A DNA stretch of 64,000 nt from Podospora bellae-mahoneyi. Taxonomy: Eukaryota; Ascomycota; Sordariomycetes; Sordariales; Podosporaceae. The translations under genes and the position numbers were made by a program. Each line of letters opens with the position of its first letter. Position 1 is the first letter of the stretch. The stretch covers positions 1,736,001 to 1,800,000 of the forward strand of contig NC_085881.1 of assembly GCF_035222275.1 (NCBI RefSeq), given 5' to 3'. This document shows, piece after piece, positions 11,237 to 22,346 of the stretch. Under the pieces are notes generated by a model, which ran no database searches, had not been told where the DNA came from, and saw only the letters and a list, made by a program, of their open reading frames with translations.

Positions 11237-14200
11237 TTAATAGTCGGTTGCCCGGTCCTTGACAAGCTTCTTCGTCGACTTGGCCGTACCGATATGGGTG
11301 TTGTGCACCTAAGCCATGTTAGTGATTGTCGTAAACCCTTATTGAGAGATGTGGTACTAACCTTGGTGGCGAACCGCAAACTCGTGATTGTCTCCTTCAG
11401 ATGGGCCTCTAGTGGGCTGACCATAACAAACATGAGCGTCTTGGAGTTCCCGCTGAGCGAGTACTGCAAGAGATGTGTCAACTTGGAGTTGCGGTATGGG
11501 ACGTGGCCTGACCCGCGTCCCAGAGCCTCGATAACATCGCCGAGGCATGCCAAGCTTTTGTTGATGTTCTGCGTTTCCCTCATGCGCTCGCCCTCGGCTT
11601 GAGAATGCTTCAAACGTTCGGAACCAGCAAGATCCACCAGGTTGAGAGTGCCTTCGCAACGCTCGTTGGTGGCCGAGTTCTCACCCACCAGCTTCAGAAT
11701 GAAGACGGAATGCGAGCGCGAAGATCTCTCGTTTGCCTTGGTAGCGGCAACGCTGCGGTTGTTCTGGGCTTGCTTGAGCATCATCTCGACCTTATCGGGT
11801 AAGTCAAGCGCCACTGTCTTGCAGTTGAGAACTGTAGTCTGCTTGCGGCTGTCGTCGTGGCGGATTTCGAGTCTCTTCTTTCCATCCGACTCTCTGCCAG
11901 GCGTGAGCAGATCGTGGAGCTCTTCGTTGTACACTTCGACAAAACTACCCTCCATCGTATATGTCCATGACTTCTCCTTCAACTTCGTAATCGTCTCGTA
12001 AATCATGTGGGTGGCTCTGGGAATCATGCCATCGGGCGAGGACATGGTATAGGTCTTGCCGGATCCTGTTTGACCGTAGCAGAAGATGCAGACATTGTAG
12101 CCATCAAGAGCGCTCTGCACGAGCTGCGAAATTTCTCCAAAGATCTCCTCGTTGTGGACCGCTGGGGAAAACACACGATCAAACTCGAATGGGATTACCT
12201 TTCGGCTCACCATGCCCATGCTGTTCTTCTCTTCTTGGGTGACGTCGATCTGAGCCGATGTCTTCTCGTCAGGGAAGCCGATTTGAGCTGGGTTGCCTTC
12301 CGAAGTCCCAAGCACGGGGCGTACTCTGCACATCACACGGATGTTGCCCTTTAGCTCTTGATACTTGTTGAACAGAACCCGGCGCTCTGTCTCCTCCTTG
12401 ATCAACTTCTCGCGAGCTTCCTCAGCGACCCGCAAAGCATCCTGCAGCCGGGCCTCCATATGAGCAAACGAGTCTGATTGTTGCTTGCTGTCGGATTCCA
12501 GGAATTCGATCTTGGCATTAAGGGCTCGTAACCGGTCCTCCAAAGTCATATTTGTCGTCGACATCTCGGTCAGTTTCTGCTGAAGGTTACCTTTGACCGT
12601 CTGTTCCCGGTCCAAGTCCAGCCTAAGGCCTTCCATAAGGGACCGTAATTCCTGGATCTGGCGGTCTTTTCGGAGGACTTCCAGATTCATGTCCTCCTGT
12701 TTTGACCCCAACTTGGCCCGTAGCTCCTCCAGCTCCTTTGAGTTTTGGGCCTGTCGGTCCTTCATTTCCGCTCGGTATTGTCTCTCCATTGCCTCCAAAG
12801 CCTGTTGGTGCTCCCACTTCATCTGTTCGATCTCGGCCTTGAACCCTCGCTTGATTTCTTCGACGTCGTGTTGATGCTCTCGTGACTTGTCCTGGAGTTC
12901 GTATTTGTGCTTTTGCCGCTCGCTCTCGAACTGTAGGATTAATGACTGCTTTTCTTGCTGCATGGAGAGGTTGTCATGTTGCAAAGAGCTGATCTGTCCC
13001 TGTAGTTGTGCAGTTTGGTCCATCAACCGTTGTTGCTCACGTTCAAGATCACTCGCTAGAACAGCACGTTAGTCCCCAACTCTGGATATCACTCCGCGAA
13101 ACTTACCCCTATTCTTCGCAAACTGAATAGCCTCCTCGAGGGCTTTTCTGTCGGTAATGGTGGTATCAAAGGCCTCTTTCATCTCTTTGAACTGCGTCTC
13201 GAACTCGTGAAGCCGACCGTCTACGTCCCAGCCTGTGAAAGTTTTTAAATGTGAGTCCTTGGTCAAGAATGGTAACTTTTTAGGAGACGGAGATTTGGTA
13301 GGAGAACAAGGGGTCTGGGCAATGCTCCTGACCGCGGTGCCCAGCTTCTCCAATGCCACACGGCCATTCCGGATCTCTGGCGGGGTGACTGGTACACTAG
13401 GAAAATTGGCCTGAGAGTTGGTGGTCCTAAACGGGTCCGGACTGGTAGCTCTCCCCCGGCGGTTCTGGAGAGTCAAACTTCGCTGCTCTTGTCCGTCGGG
13501 CGGCTGAAACATAAGAGAAAGGGAGTGCTCTTTTGCCTTGGATATCACTTGATTTCCGCTAGCTATGTCGCCGACGTCATCATTGAGCGAGAGGTTGCCC
13601 ATCCGCTTGCTGAGCGTCAACTCCTCTTTGCTAGGCATTCGAGCACGGGTTCCGACGGACTGTTCAGAGGCTGTAGATCGTCCTCTTTGAGTCCGCACTC
13701 TCTTGGTACGGGGTTGTAAGGAAGCAGAAAAATTCCTACTTTTCTTTTGGTCGGCTGGTCCTCCATCTTCTTCCGCTGATCGCCCGCTCATCGCTGTCGC
13801 CGGTCGAGATCTCGTGGTTCCTCTGGTGTTCGATGGGTTGAAGCCCATGGAGCTGGGTGCTCGGCCTGATATTGGTGGGCGGCTTCCGGCACCCATGGTT
13901 CGCGAAAAGCTGTTGGTGCTGGCATGGCGGGAGGTTCCTGGAAGAGTGGTTGGTGGCCGTGAGGATGTTGCGGTAGCGGGTTGGTGAGTCTACGACAAGT
14001 CAGGGTTAGCATCAAGGCCTGTGGCAAGGCAAGCAAGAAAAATACATGATCAAGTTCAGTGCCAGCCGAGTCGGTCCATGGGTCGCAGTCGTCGGAGGAG
14101 CGGCGCAGGTAGGTATCTGAACAGCAGCCCCTCAGACGCTTCCATGCTGGCGGGTTGGGGCTTTTCTTGTTACTGGTCTCTTTTGGGGCCGACATTGAGC

Positions 14201-14776
14201 CCAACGACGAGTAGGAATATGGTGTGTGGGACAATGGGGGTAGATTGGGCAATGGGAAGTGGGCTGCAGGGTAGGAGTCGGAGATAACAGTCAACGTACA
14301 GATGCAAGAGATGCGATAGATGTGGGTTTGAGGCCGATGCCCGTCATTCTCGAGACCGAAGGCGTAGCTGCTGGCAGTTGCGATTTGGAGATAGGCTCAC
14401 CAGCTCTTTCCGCCAGTGTTTTGCGCTTGGCGTCGCGGTCTGGGACTACAGAAGATCCTTTTCGGTCAGTCAGGGCAAGTGGGTGGCATGGATTGGGCGG
14501 TGACGACAACGTACCGGCGCCATTGTATGTGCGTTTCGACGGGAGGAGGCCCGACGGGTGAGGTCGCGCGTTCTGGTCCGAATTGGTGATCTCCTGGAGG
14601 TATGCGCTCGGGGCCATCGTGGTCGTGGTGCTCGTGTGGACTCGAGGGGCGCGAAGGCCGGAGCGGAAGGTCTAGATGTCGCAAAATATCAGTGTCAGGG
14701 TCGGGGGTCCGAGGGCAGCATCAAAGATGGAGAGAAAGACTTCAAAACATACACCGCCGTTCTCTGTAGACTCCAT
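11237..14776 (-). CDS. klpA: Kinesin-14, minus-end-directed C-terminal motor (KlpA/Kar3 type)
   Basis: Five exons, 14776-14753, 14671-14300, 13989-13107, 13055-11362 and 11308-11237, encode 1014 residues. It moves toward microtubule minus ends and works in spindle assembly and karyogamy. The disordered N-terminus has the LAERAGE motif and SFSRTMGAGSRPP, both seen in KlpA-like proteins. A long coiled coil spans about 390-660. The motor is C-terminal, from GNIRVMCRVRP at 663, with P-loop GQTGSGKT at 754-761, switch I NERSSRSHS and switch II DLAGSE. The last exon adds 23 residues after FATK. The first coding exon has only eight codons. The 310-nt intron 13990-14299 probably hides an alternative first exon. 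Family certain; the N-terminal exons less so. Confidence 0.9.
14046..14195 (-). CDS. Putative alternative first exon of the kinesin-14 gene
   Basis: Inside the 310-nt kinesin intron, the ATG at 14195 opens a 50-codon frame starting MSAPKETSNKKSPN and ending in ELDH. It stops at a GTATTT donor in phase 0. The following 56-nt interval, 14045-13990, has a GCTAAC branch site and CGTAG acceptor and leads into kinesin exon 3 in the correct phase. Upstream lies pyrimidine-rich sequence with CCCAAT. A shorter 932-residue kinesin with a different N-terminus would result. No transcript evidence is available. It could instead be a cassette exon or chance. Confidence 0.4.
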
Positions 14777-15715
14777 GTTGGCGTTGGCTCCGTTGCGCAT
14801 GCGAGGAATAAGAAAATGGACGAGCAGATAGGATAGCGATAGGAGCAGTGCTCCAGTTTGAGTTGGGGGTTGCGACACAGTCGTGAACAGAGGCGGGTCT
14901 TCCCTGGGACTTGGGACTGGACTGGTGCCTCTTCTCCTCAACGGGTGTAGCGTAGAAAGACGGATGGTAGAAGCTGTGTTTACTTCACCGGGGCAACGAA
15001 ACTGCTTACGGGAGCCAATGGGAGGGGTCCGCTGGGACGACGCCGTGTGGGGTTTTGTGGGGTACATGGTGAACAAAGGAAACGTGGATTGAGCAGGGCC
15101 AGCAATCCAGAGACTGGCGAGAGAGTGGCATGCTTGGACGGATAGGATGAAGAGGCAGAAGATGTCAAGCAGATTCTCTCCCCATTAATTTCTCATCCGA
15201 TGCGGAGTCCCAGCCAGCTTCTCTTGGAAGAGCTGCATCTACTAGTTTCCACGGGGCAAGGGGGGCGGTGTGTCAATGTGTGTCCCGGAATACCCCGCTC
15301 AAAGGGTTAGGGTGCAGCTTTCTTTCCTGTCCTCCTGTCCATTCATCTGCCTTGATCTGCTCATCCCGCCGGAATCATTCCAGCCACACCGTCCCCAGTG
15401 AGCCAGTGTCTCTAGTTGCCCTTGTCCCAGAGTTCTGTAGCGAGTCTGGTCCCTACAGCGCACGTGCCACTCGTTCACATGCTCCACTGGACAGGCATGA
15501 TGTCTTCAAAATATCTGGCCAGTGAAAGCCTCTGAAATCCATTAATCGTACGTCAGGCCTACATTTGCCTGTATCACACGGATCAACACTTTACGCAACT
15601 ACTACTGCGGTACATACACTCACGACACCCCCGTCCTCGCATACATACGGCACTAAACTAATCTCAAGGACCGCAACCGCCCTTGCCGCGCATCGCAACC
15701 CCGTCCCATCGCACC
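14777..15715. promoter_or_regulatory. Divergent promoter region, kinesin-14 and acyltransferase
   Basis: The two genes start at opposite ends of this 939-nt spacer. It holds both 5' UTRs and promoters. I see no distinctive element and no supported gene. Confidence 0.5.
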
Positions 15716-16745
15716 ATGGAGAAGTTCTCCCAGTTTCGCGACAGAGGTATGTCTCTCCCCCGCCTTACCATCCCATCCCTCTAACCATGTCACACCCTCG
15801 CTAACCTTCTCCATCACAGGGTCCGGCATATCCCCCTTCATGCCCACCTCCTCCCCCACCTCCATATTCAGCAACCTAACCTCCACCATCCTCTTCCTCA
15901 TCCGCCTCCCCATCTTCCTCGCTTACACCCTCCTCTACTTCCTCTTCCTCCATCACTTCCCCCTCCCCGCCGTGGCCCACAAGCTCCTCCTCTGGACCTA
16001 CCTCTCCATCCCCGGAATCTGGTGGGTAGACCTCCAACTCGACGGCGTAAAACGCGGCTCCCTCTCCCAGCAGCCCCCCTCCCGCGTCCCCCACCCCGGC
16101 TCCCTCATCGCCGCCAATTTCACCTCCCCCGTCGACGCCCTCTACCTCGCCGCCGTCTTCGACCCCATCTTTGTCGTCTCCTACCCCCACTCCCGAAAAG
16201 TCCAACGCATCTCGCTCCTCGCAGCAATAATCAATGCCTTGTCCCCCGCCCCCTTGTCCCCTCCTCCGGGAAGTAGTCTCACCGACCTGAGGACGATCAT
16301 CGAGAAGAATCCCAACAGGGTTGTTGCCATCTTTCCGGAATCGGGCACGACGAATGGAAAGGGGATTCTACCGTTGAGCCCGGCCTTGTTGACTGTGCCG
16401 GCTGAGGCAAAGATCTTCCCTGTCAGTATGAGGTATACGCCACCTGATATTACGACGCCCGTGCCTGGAACTTGGATCCAGTTTTTGTGGAAGTTGCTGG
16501 GGCGGCCGACGCATTGTATTAGGGTCAGGATTGCGGAGGGGATGGTGAATAACACCAAGGCCGTCAATGGGGTCTCAAGCCAGGAGGAGAGCACGCCCAG
16601 TGGGGAGGACGGGGTGACGGTGGAGGAGCAGAAGCTGCTGGACAATGTCGCGGAGGCCTTGGCTAGGTTAGGGAGGGCGAAGAGGGTGGGCTTGACATTG
16701 AAGGAGAAGGATGCCTTTGTTAAGGCTTGGAATAAGAGAAGGTAG
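15716..16745 (+). CDS. PlsC-type lysophospholipid acyltransferase, Vps66/Loa1-like
   Basis: Two exons, 15716-15746 and 15820-16745, encode 318 residues. The 73-nt intron has GTATGT, CTAAC and a CACAG acceptor. The protein should transfer acyl chains to lysophospholipids at the ER or lipid droplets. A hydrophobic anchor spans about 30-57, with another hydrophobic stretch near 66-80. The acyltransferase FPEGTT-type motif appears as FPESGTTNG at 182-190. The usual NHxxxxD active-site motif appears as NFTSPVD at 110-116, so the catalytic histidine position seems to be phenylalanine (F111). This may be a trait of the Vps66/Loa1 branch or a sign of altered chemistry. The C-terminus is charged. It is divergently transcribed from kinesin-14. 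Confidence 0.85.
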
Positions 16746-17147
16746 AGCTGTGGTGAAACAAATGGTCAGGGGTTGGTTTGTGATATATGTTTTTAATGCG
16801 CATTTACAGGCAAGCAGGAAGGAATCAAGATCGGATATAGAGGTTGGGAAATTTTGGAACATGCATGATCATTAGCACTATACCAGGACGAGAAGATCAT
16901 GTCCGTGTCGATAATTGGAACCCACTGTAACAAAAAGTTCATCAAATTCTTGCTTGATTATACTTGTCAACCGCCAACCTGGTATATCTTTTTCCGCACC
17001 CAACCACCCAAAAACAGGCAAACAACAAGCGCCCTTTTCCCATGCCAAAATAAAAACAAGATCAGTATATGTACAAAACAAAAAGTCCCACCCTTAAATT
17101 ATACCTTTTTATCCATCCTTTCCAAGTTCCCGAGCTTCTACGCCCGT
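16746..17147. other. Convergent 3' UTR spacer
   Basis: The acyltransferase and ILV3 genes end at opposite sides. The sequence is AT-rich, as expected for two 3' UTRs. Nothing else was recognised. Confidence 0.5.
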
Positions 17148-19021
17148 TCAAGCATCAGTCACACAGCCGTGGCTGGCATCCTTGACCAGCTGGGCATACT
17201 TCCTAAGAGTACCCCTCTTGGCCTTGGACTCGGGGGCTCTCCACTGGCTCTTTCTCCTCTCGAGCTCCTCAGCAGGGATCTCGAGGTTGAGCACACGCTG
17301 CTCGGCGTCAATGACAATCTTGTCACCGTCCTGGACAAGGGCAATGGGGCCACCCTCCATGGCCTCGGGCACGATGTGACCGATCAAGAAGCCGTGAGAA
17401 CCACCGGAGAAGCGCCCATCAGTGATGAGGGCAACATCCTTGCCAAGGCCAGCGCCCATGATGGCAGAGCTCGGCTTAAGCATCTCAGGCATACCAGGAC
17501 CACCCTTGGGACCCTCGTAGCGGATGACAACGACGGTCTTCTCGCCCTTCTTGATCTCACCGCGCTCGAGAGCCTCAATGAAGCCATCCTCGTAGTCGTA
17601 GACCTTGGCGGTACCCTCGAAACGGAGACCCTCCTTGCCAGTGATCTTGCCGACGCAGCCGCCGGGGGCGAGGGAGCCGCGGAGAATCTGGATGTGACCG
17701 GTAGGCTTGATGGGGTCGCTCATGGGGCGGATGATCTTCTGCTCGGGGGGGAAGTCGGGGTAGGCCTCGACGTTCTCCTTCATGGTCTTGCCGGTGACGG
17801 TGACGCCAGAGCCATCAATGATACCTTCCCTGAGAAGGAACTTGAGGAGGGAGGGGGTACCACCAATCTTGCAGAGATCCTCCATGACGTACTTGCCGGA
17901 GGGCTTGAGGTCAGCGAGGAAGGGGATTCTGTCGGAAACGGCCTGGAAATCGTCGATGGTGAGCTTGATGCCAACGGAGTCGGCGATGGCGATGAGATGG
18001 AGGACGGCGTTGGTACTGCCACCAAGAACGGTAACCACGGTCATGGCGTTCTCAAAGGCTTGGCGGGTCATGATGTCGCGGGGGCGGATGTCCTCTCTGA
18101 GGAGGGTCTTGACAGCCTCACCGACGCTCTCGCACTCGGCCTTCTTGCTGGGGTCCTCGGCGGGGTTGCTGGAAGAGCCGGGGAGAGTCATACCGAGAGT
18201 CTCGATGGCGCTGGCCATGGTGTTGGCAGTGTACATGCCACCGCAAGCACCACCACCGGGGCAAGCGTTGCGGATGATGTCGAAGCGCTGCTTCTCGTCG
18301 ATCTCGCCGGAAAGGTACTGGCCGTAGGCCTGGAAAGCGCTGACAATGTCGATGGGCTCGCCACCAGCACTGCAGCCGGGCTTGATGGTACCACCATACA
18401 CCATGATACTAGGGCGGTTGACTCTGCCCATAGCGATCAACACACCGGGCATGTTCTTGTCGCAACCGGGCAGGGAAACGTTGGCGTCGTACCACTGGCC
18501 ATTCATGACGGTCTCGATACTGTCGGCAATAATTTCTCTGCTCTGCAAGCTGTAACGCATACCAGTGGTACCCATGCTGATACCGTCGGAGACACCAATA
18601 GTGTTGAAGCGCATGGGCACGAGGCCAGCCTTCTTGATGCTGTCTCTGACGAGACCGGAGAGGTCGAGCAAGTGCATATTGCAAGGGTTCCCATCGTACC
18701 AGACGGACGAAATACCGACCTGAGGCTTGTTCATGTCGGCCTCAGACAGACCAGTAGCGTAAAGCATGGCCTGAGAAGCACCCTGGGACTTGGGCTGGGT
18801 GATGGTGGCCGAGACCCTGTTGAGCTTCTCATCGGCATAGCGGCGGGCAGTGGTAGAAAGAAGGCGGCTAGAGAAGGATAACGGTAAGCTTCTTGATCTC
18901 GGCGATAGAAAATGCAGCTCTGAAGCTTGATAGAGGAGACATACGCCTGGTTTCTCATGGGCAGGGCCCGGCCAGTGGCCAGAGCTCTGGGAGCACCAGC
19001 TCTCAGAAGTGAGGGGAGCAT
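17148..19021 (-). CDS. ILV3: Dihydroxy-acid dehydratase, mitochondrial
   Basis: Two exons, 19021-18945 and 18867-17148, encode 598 residues. The enzyme dehydrates 2,3-dihydroxy acids to 2-keto acids, the third common step of valine and isoleucine synthesis, in the mitochondrial matrix. Residues 1-37 form an Arg/Ala-rich presequence with no acids, split by a 77-nt intron. The [2Fe-2S] cluster cysteines are visible at C88 (GNPCNMH), C161 ([10 protein letters not shown]) and C234 ([12 protein letters not shown]). Length matches the yeast enzyme. Codon use is strongly biased, so the complementary strand stays open for about 660 codons; that antisense frame is a by-product. A dyad CTGTGACAGTCACAG lies about 210 nt upstream and could bind a bZIP factor of amino-acid control. 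Confidence 0.97.
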
Positions 19022-19847
19022 GGCTGATGTGACGATGACTGTGCCAGAGAAGAGAACAAGAAGAAAGAACCAATTAACAGCCCGTGGAGGGTATAGGGAC
19101 TTAATAGACAGCGAGGACAAGTCAATTGACCCTTCTCGTTCTTCTGGCTGTGTCGGGTTGGGGAATAAAGATGGAAGTTTTGGGCGAAGTCGGAGCTAAA
19201 ATTTCCAGATGGCTGCCCGAGTCGTGGTGCGCTGTGACAGTCACAGGGCGTTGCTACAGGGGTCCCCACAAGAGCTCCCCGCCCTTTTTTTTTAGCTGCA
19301 TGGGAATACGAATACAAGCTTTTCCATTGGTCCAGCAGCAGGAAAGATGCCAGCAGAGAAGACAGTGAGATGGGGTCATCTTTGTCCCATGAATGAAGGT
19401 CACACTTCGAGACGGGAACCCATCATTGTTCTTGAGTATTTATGTAGTTGGTGGCTTTTCTAGTTTCCGCTAGGCTAACGTCTTCTGCGTACAAGAAAGC
19501 TCTATCAGTACACTTGGATAGCCCGTAGCTTATTTTGACCTCGGTCTCCAGACTGCTACCTTATGGATTGGGGAGGTCAAGGTAATGGGGTTCCAATACA
19601 TGCCATTATCTAGCAGTTCAACACCCGGATTCCAGAATCCCCACATCAAGCCAAGAATGCTGGGACAGCCGGGGGGGTATCCGCCATCGGACGGGATGCC
19701 GGTGTAGGCCCCGTTGCAAGGTGCTGGCGGCCGTGTATTCCATGATGGATGGTCATAACACCCCTTATGCAGCGGTCATAACACTCTCTCCTGCAGGCAT
19801 CCCCGCCTGCGGCATGCGGCCATACGCCCTTCATACAATAGAACGCC
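19022..19847. other. ILV3 promoter and clpP 3' spacer
   Basis: Two leftward genes flank this 826-nt spacer. It holds the ILV3 promoter, a 15-nt dyad listed separately, and clpP 3' sequence. Near 19754 and 19773 the phrase GGTCATAACAC is repeated. Confidence 0.5.
19232..19246. promoter_or_regulatory. 15-nt dyad upstream of ILV3
   Basis: CTGTGACAGTCACAG is perfectly symmetric around a central A and contains TGAC and GTCA half-sites one base apart. It lies about 210 nt upstream of the ILV3 start. Gcn4/CPC1-type bZIP proteins bind TGAC half-sites in amino-acid gene promoters, but this spacing is not their consensus. Function is inferred. Confidence 0.3.
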
Positions 19848-20733
19848 TTAATGCTTCCCTTCCTTCGCATCTGCGGACAGCATCGTTCCGTCGTTCTTGA
19901 CTCTCCGGTGAAGGATCTCGTCAATGATACCAAAGTCCTTGGCTTCCTCTGCCGTCAAGTACTTGTCTCTCTCCATCATGTCATTGATTGCCTGCATGTC
20001 GTACTTTTCGAAGCCAAAGGACCTGTTGATGTGGCTCTGTACAATCTTGTTGATCTGGTCTCGCAGCCTTTGTATTTGGTTCGCATAGATGAGGATGTCC
20101 GACGCCTGTCCTCGTGTCCCTCCCAGCGGTTGGTGGACCATAATGGAGCTGTGTGGGAGCGCATATCTTTTCCCTGGCTCGCCTCCAATCAGAAGAATAG
20201 CCGCCATAGATGCGGCGCCACCCACGCACACAGTCGATACCGGGGACTTGATGTAGGTCATGGTGTCGTAAATAGCCAACCCAGAGCTCACTTCGCCGCC
20301 AGGTGAGTTGATGTACATCGTAATTGGCTTGTCGGGGTTGTCCGATTCGAGCCAGAGAAGCTGCGCAACTATCGAGGCTGAAACTGTGTCATCAATGGCT
20401 CCGTTGAGGCAGACAATCCGTTCCTGCAGCAGTTTGGAGAAGATATCGGCTTCGAGAAGGGTCAGCATCGCCGAGTCCTAGAATGCTCATGAAACCCAAG
20501 GCTTACATGTTCGCCAGCCGCCAGCCTGAATAGTTAGTAAGTTTTCCAAAAGACAAATGGATATCAGACAGAAGCGCTCGCCAACGTACTGTTACTTCTG
20601 TGATGTATGGCATAGGGATGCCGCCACTCGTGGGAGGGATGCCGCCTGGGAATGTGCTGAACTTGGAGGTGCGGCGACAATGCGAGGCGCCTAACCGCCT
20701 GAGCAGGTGAAAAGCTGTTCTTTGAGTATTCAT
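19848..20733 (-). CDS. clpP: Mitochondrial ClpP protease
   Basis: Three exons, 20733-20590, 20525-20507 and 20449-19848, encode 254 residues. ClpP forms the proteolytic chamber that degrades proteins fed by ClpX in the mitochondrial matrix. The catalytic triad is S135 in GGAASMAA, H160 in IMVHQP and D216 in MERDKYL. A basic presequence covers about residues 1-40. The middle exon is only 19 nt and encodes most of AGGWRT, a conserved segment. It is flanked by introns of 64 and 57 nt; the second uses acceptor CTCGAAG after GCTGAC, because the earlier TCTAG would give an immediate stop. Podospora has a ClpP that affects lifespan, whereas baker's yeast has none. It shares a short promoter region with the next gene. 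Confidence 0.95.
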
Positions 20734-21016
20734 GATAGCGTATTGATGTGTGGTAAGCTGGATTGGGAGGTCGCGAGAAAGTAAACAATCCAAATATAAT
20801 TGATGGTTGCGATAATGGTGGAGAGAGAGGGACAGCTCCAAGAAGCTCCCCCAGCTCCGCTGACGTTGACGGCTTGGCAACCGACCTGCCAAGACAGTCG
20901 CACAGCACAGGGTGCGCACGGACACATCCCGAGTGGGCAGGAGAATTTGGATATCACTGCTCTCACTTACACACTTGCAAGAAACCCTCATCGGACCTCC
21001 AAAGAACAATCACAAG
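20734..21016. promoter_or_regulatory. Bidirectional promoter between clpP and a mitochondrial-type gene
   Basis: Only 283 nt separate the two divergent ATGs, so the promoters and 5' UTRs must overlap or abut. Both products have mitochondrial-type presequences. Co-expression is a reasonable inference. No specific factor site was identified. Confidence 0.55.
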
Positions 21017-22346
21017 ATGCTGCAAAGATTCGGCAGAGGTCTCTCCAAGCCAGTAGCACTGGAATCCTATACCTCATCATGTGGATCTTTACGAACCTAC
21101 CGACAACTCCACAACACTACTCGAAGAGAGGCAGAAGATTCAAGAGACGACGATGAGAAGTCAGCATATGAGCGCTCAGTTGAATTCTTGAACATCGATC
21201 CAGAAAATAAAACAGTCACAACCGTCGTCGGAAACTTACCCCTCTCCCCAATTATGGATCCCGAGTTTCACAAAGCCCGAAACAATTTCACCAAATCAAA
21301 GCCAAAGCACGCTGCCCGCCCAAAAGACAAGTTCCGCAGGCAACTGGAGAGAAATCCCTATGGTGTGTTGATTCCCAGGCCTCACTTTGCTTCTCGCAGG
21401 GCTCTAACAAATTTACACAGCCCGAATGCTCGCTGAGCGCGTCAGAACCTGTGATATCACCGGAACACCCCTTCCAAAACCCCTCTTGCAGCGCTTCAAG
21501 CTCGGCCAGGATCCAACCACAGAAACAACATGGTGGATGCCACAAGATCTTGAGAGTAAAGTTCCAAAAGAAGGAGGGGATGTTCCGGCCGCTACCGAAC
21601 TTCCGGGCCCTTCTGCGTATACTCTCAACAGCCGTTTGTTTCTACAAGAACTCGTCACGCCCAAAGGCATGTATTCCTCGAGTTCCAGCAGACTACTACG
21701 TGCAACTGAGAGCGGGACGGGGCGATACACATCCGCCTTGAATAATGCTCGATGGCGTAAAGACATGGATACCTATCTGCTGGAAACAATGCGCAAACGT
21801 GTTTTTGAAGGTCTCATACATGCCGCTCATCTGGCTGAGAAGGGTGGATCAGATGGCAGACCACGCAAATATGTTACCAAGCTCAACAGCTGGAACGAAG
21901 TGAGCGAGTTGAAGCAGCGGCAATGTGTCTTGTTTTTCGGGCCTCCAGAAGGCCTTTCCCCTGGCCCTGCGATGGCCTCCGTTCCGTCAGCAATTTCGAC
22001 CATGGCTATCAAAGGCTCAAAGTTCGGCGAGAAGATCGCAGTGCATGACATGCGAGTGGTGCTGGGCAGAGAACACTTGGCCAAGTTAAGACAAGAATCT
22101 ACATTACTTCAGGACGGATCATTGTATATGTTGAGGGGACAGGCGAGCATGAGACTGAACATGCTGATATGGAAGCTGCAAGAGTACATTGCTGGCTCGG
22201 AAGATTCAGTGGGCGAGGTGGACGATGGGGAGACAGTACCACAACGATCCGAAGATTCCGCGGCCGAACTTGTTCAACCCCAAGAAGAGGACTGGGAGTC
22301 GTTACTGGATGACGATCTGGACAGGGCTGAAGATCTCAGAGACTGA
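21017..22346 (+). CDS. Unrecognised, probably mitochondrial protein
   Basis: Two exons, 21017-21362 and 21421-22346, encode 423 residues. The 58-nt intron (GTGTGT donor, CTAAC, ACACAG) joins RNPYA to RMLAERVRTCDITGTPLP. The N-terminus MLQRFGRGLSKPVALESYTS is basic and hydroxylated without acids, like a matrix presequence. The segment RNPYARMLAERVRTCDITGTPLPK looks like a conserved core, as does the later stretch around WWMPQDLE. The C-terminal quarter is helical, then strongly acidic (EEDWESLLDDDLDRAEDL). I do not recognise a named family. Transcription divergent from clpP within 283 nt suggests a shared mitochondrial role, for example in matrix proteostasis or translation, but this is inference. 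Confidence 0.75.

Noticed and set aside
16899-18881. A 660-codon open frame on the plus strand, antisense to ILV3
   Set aside because: It mirrors ILV3 over almost its full length and has no family features. Strong codon bias in ILV3 removes antisense stops, so the frame is a by-product.
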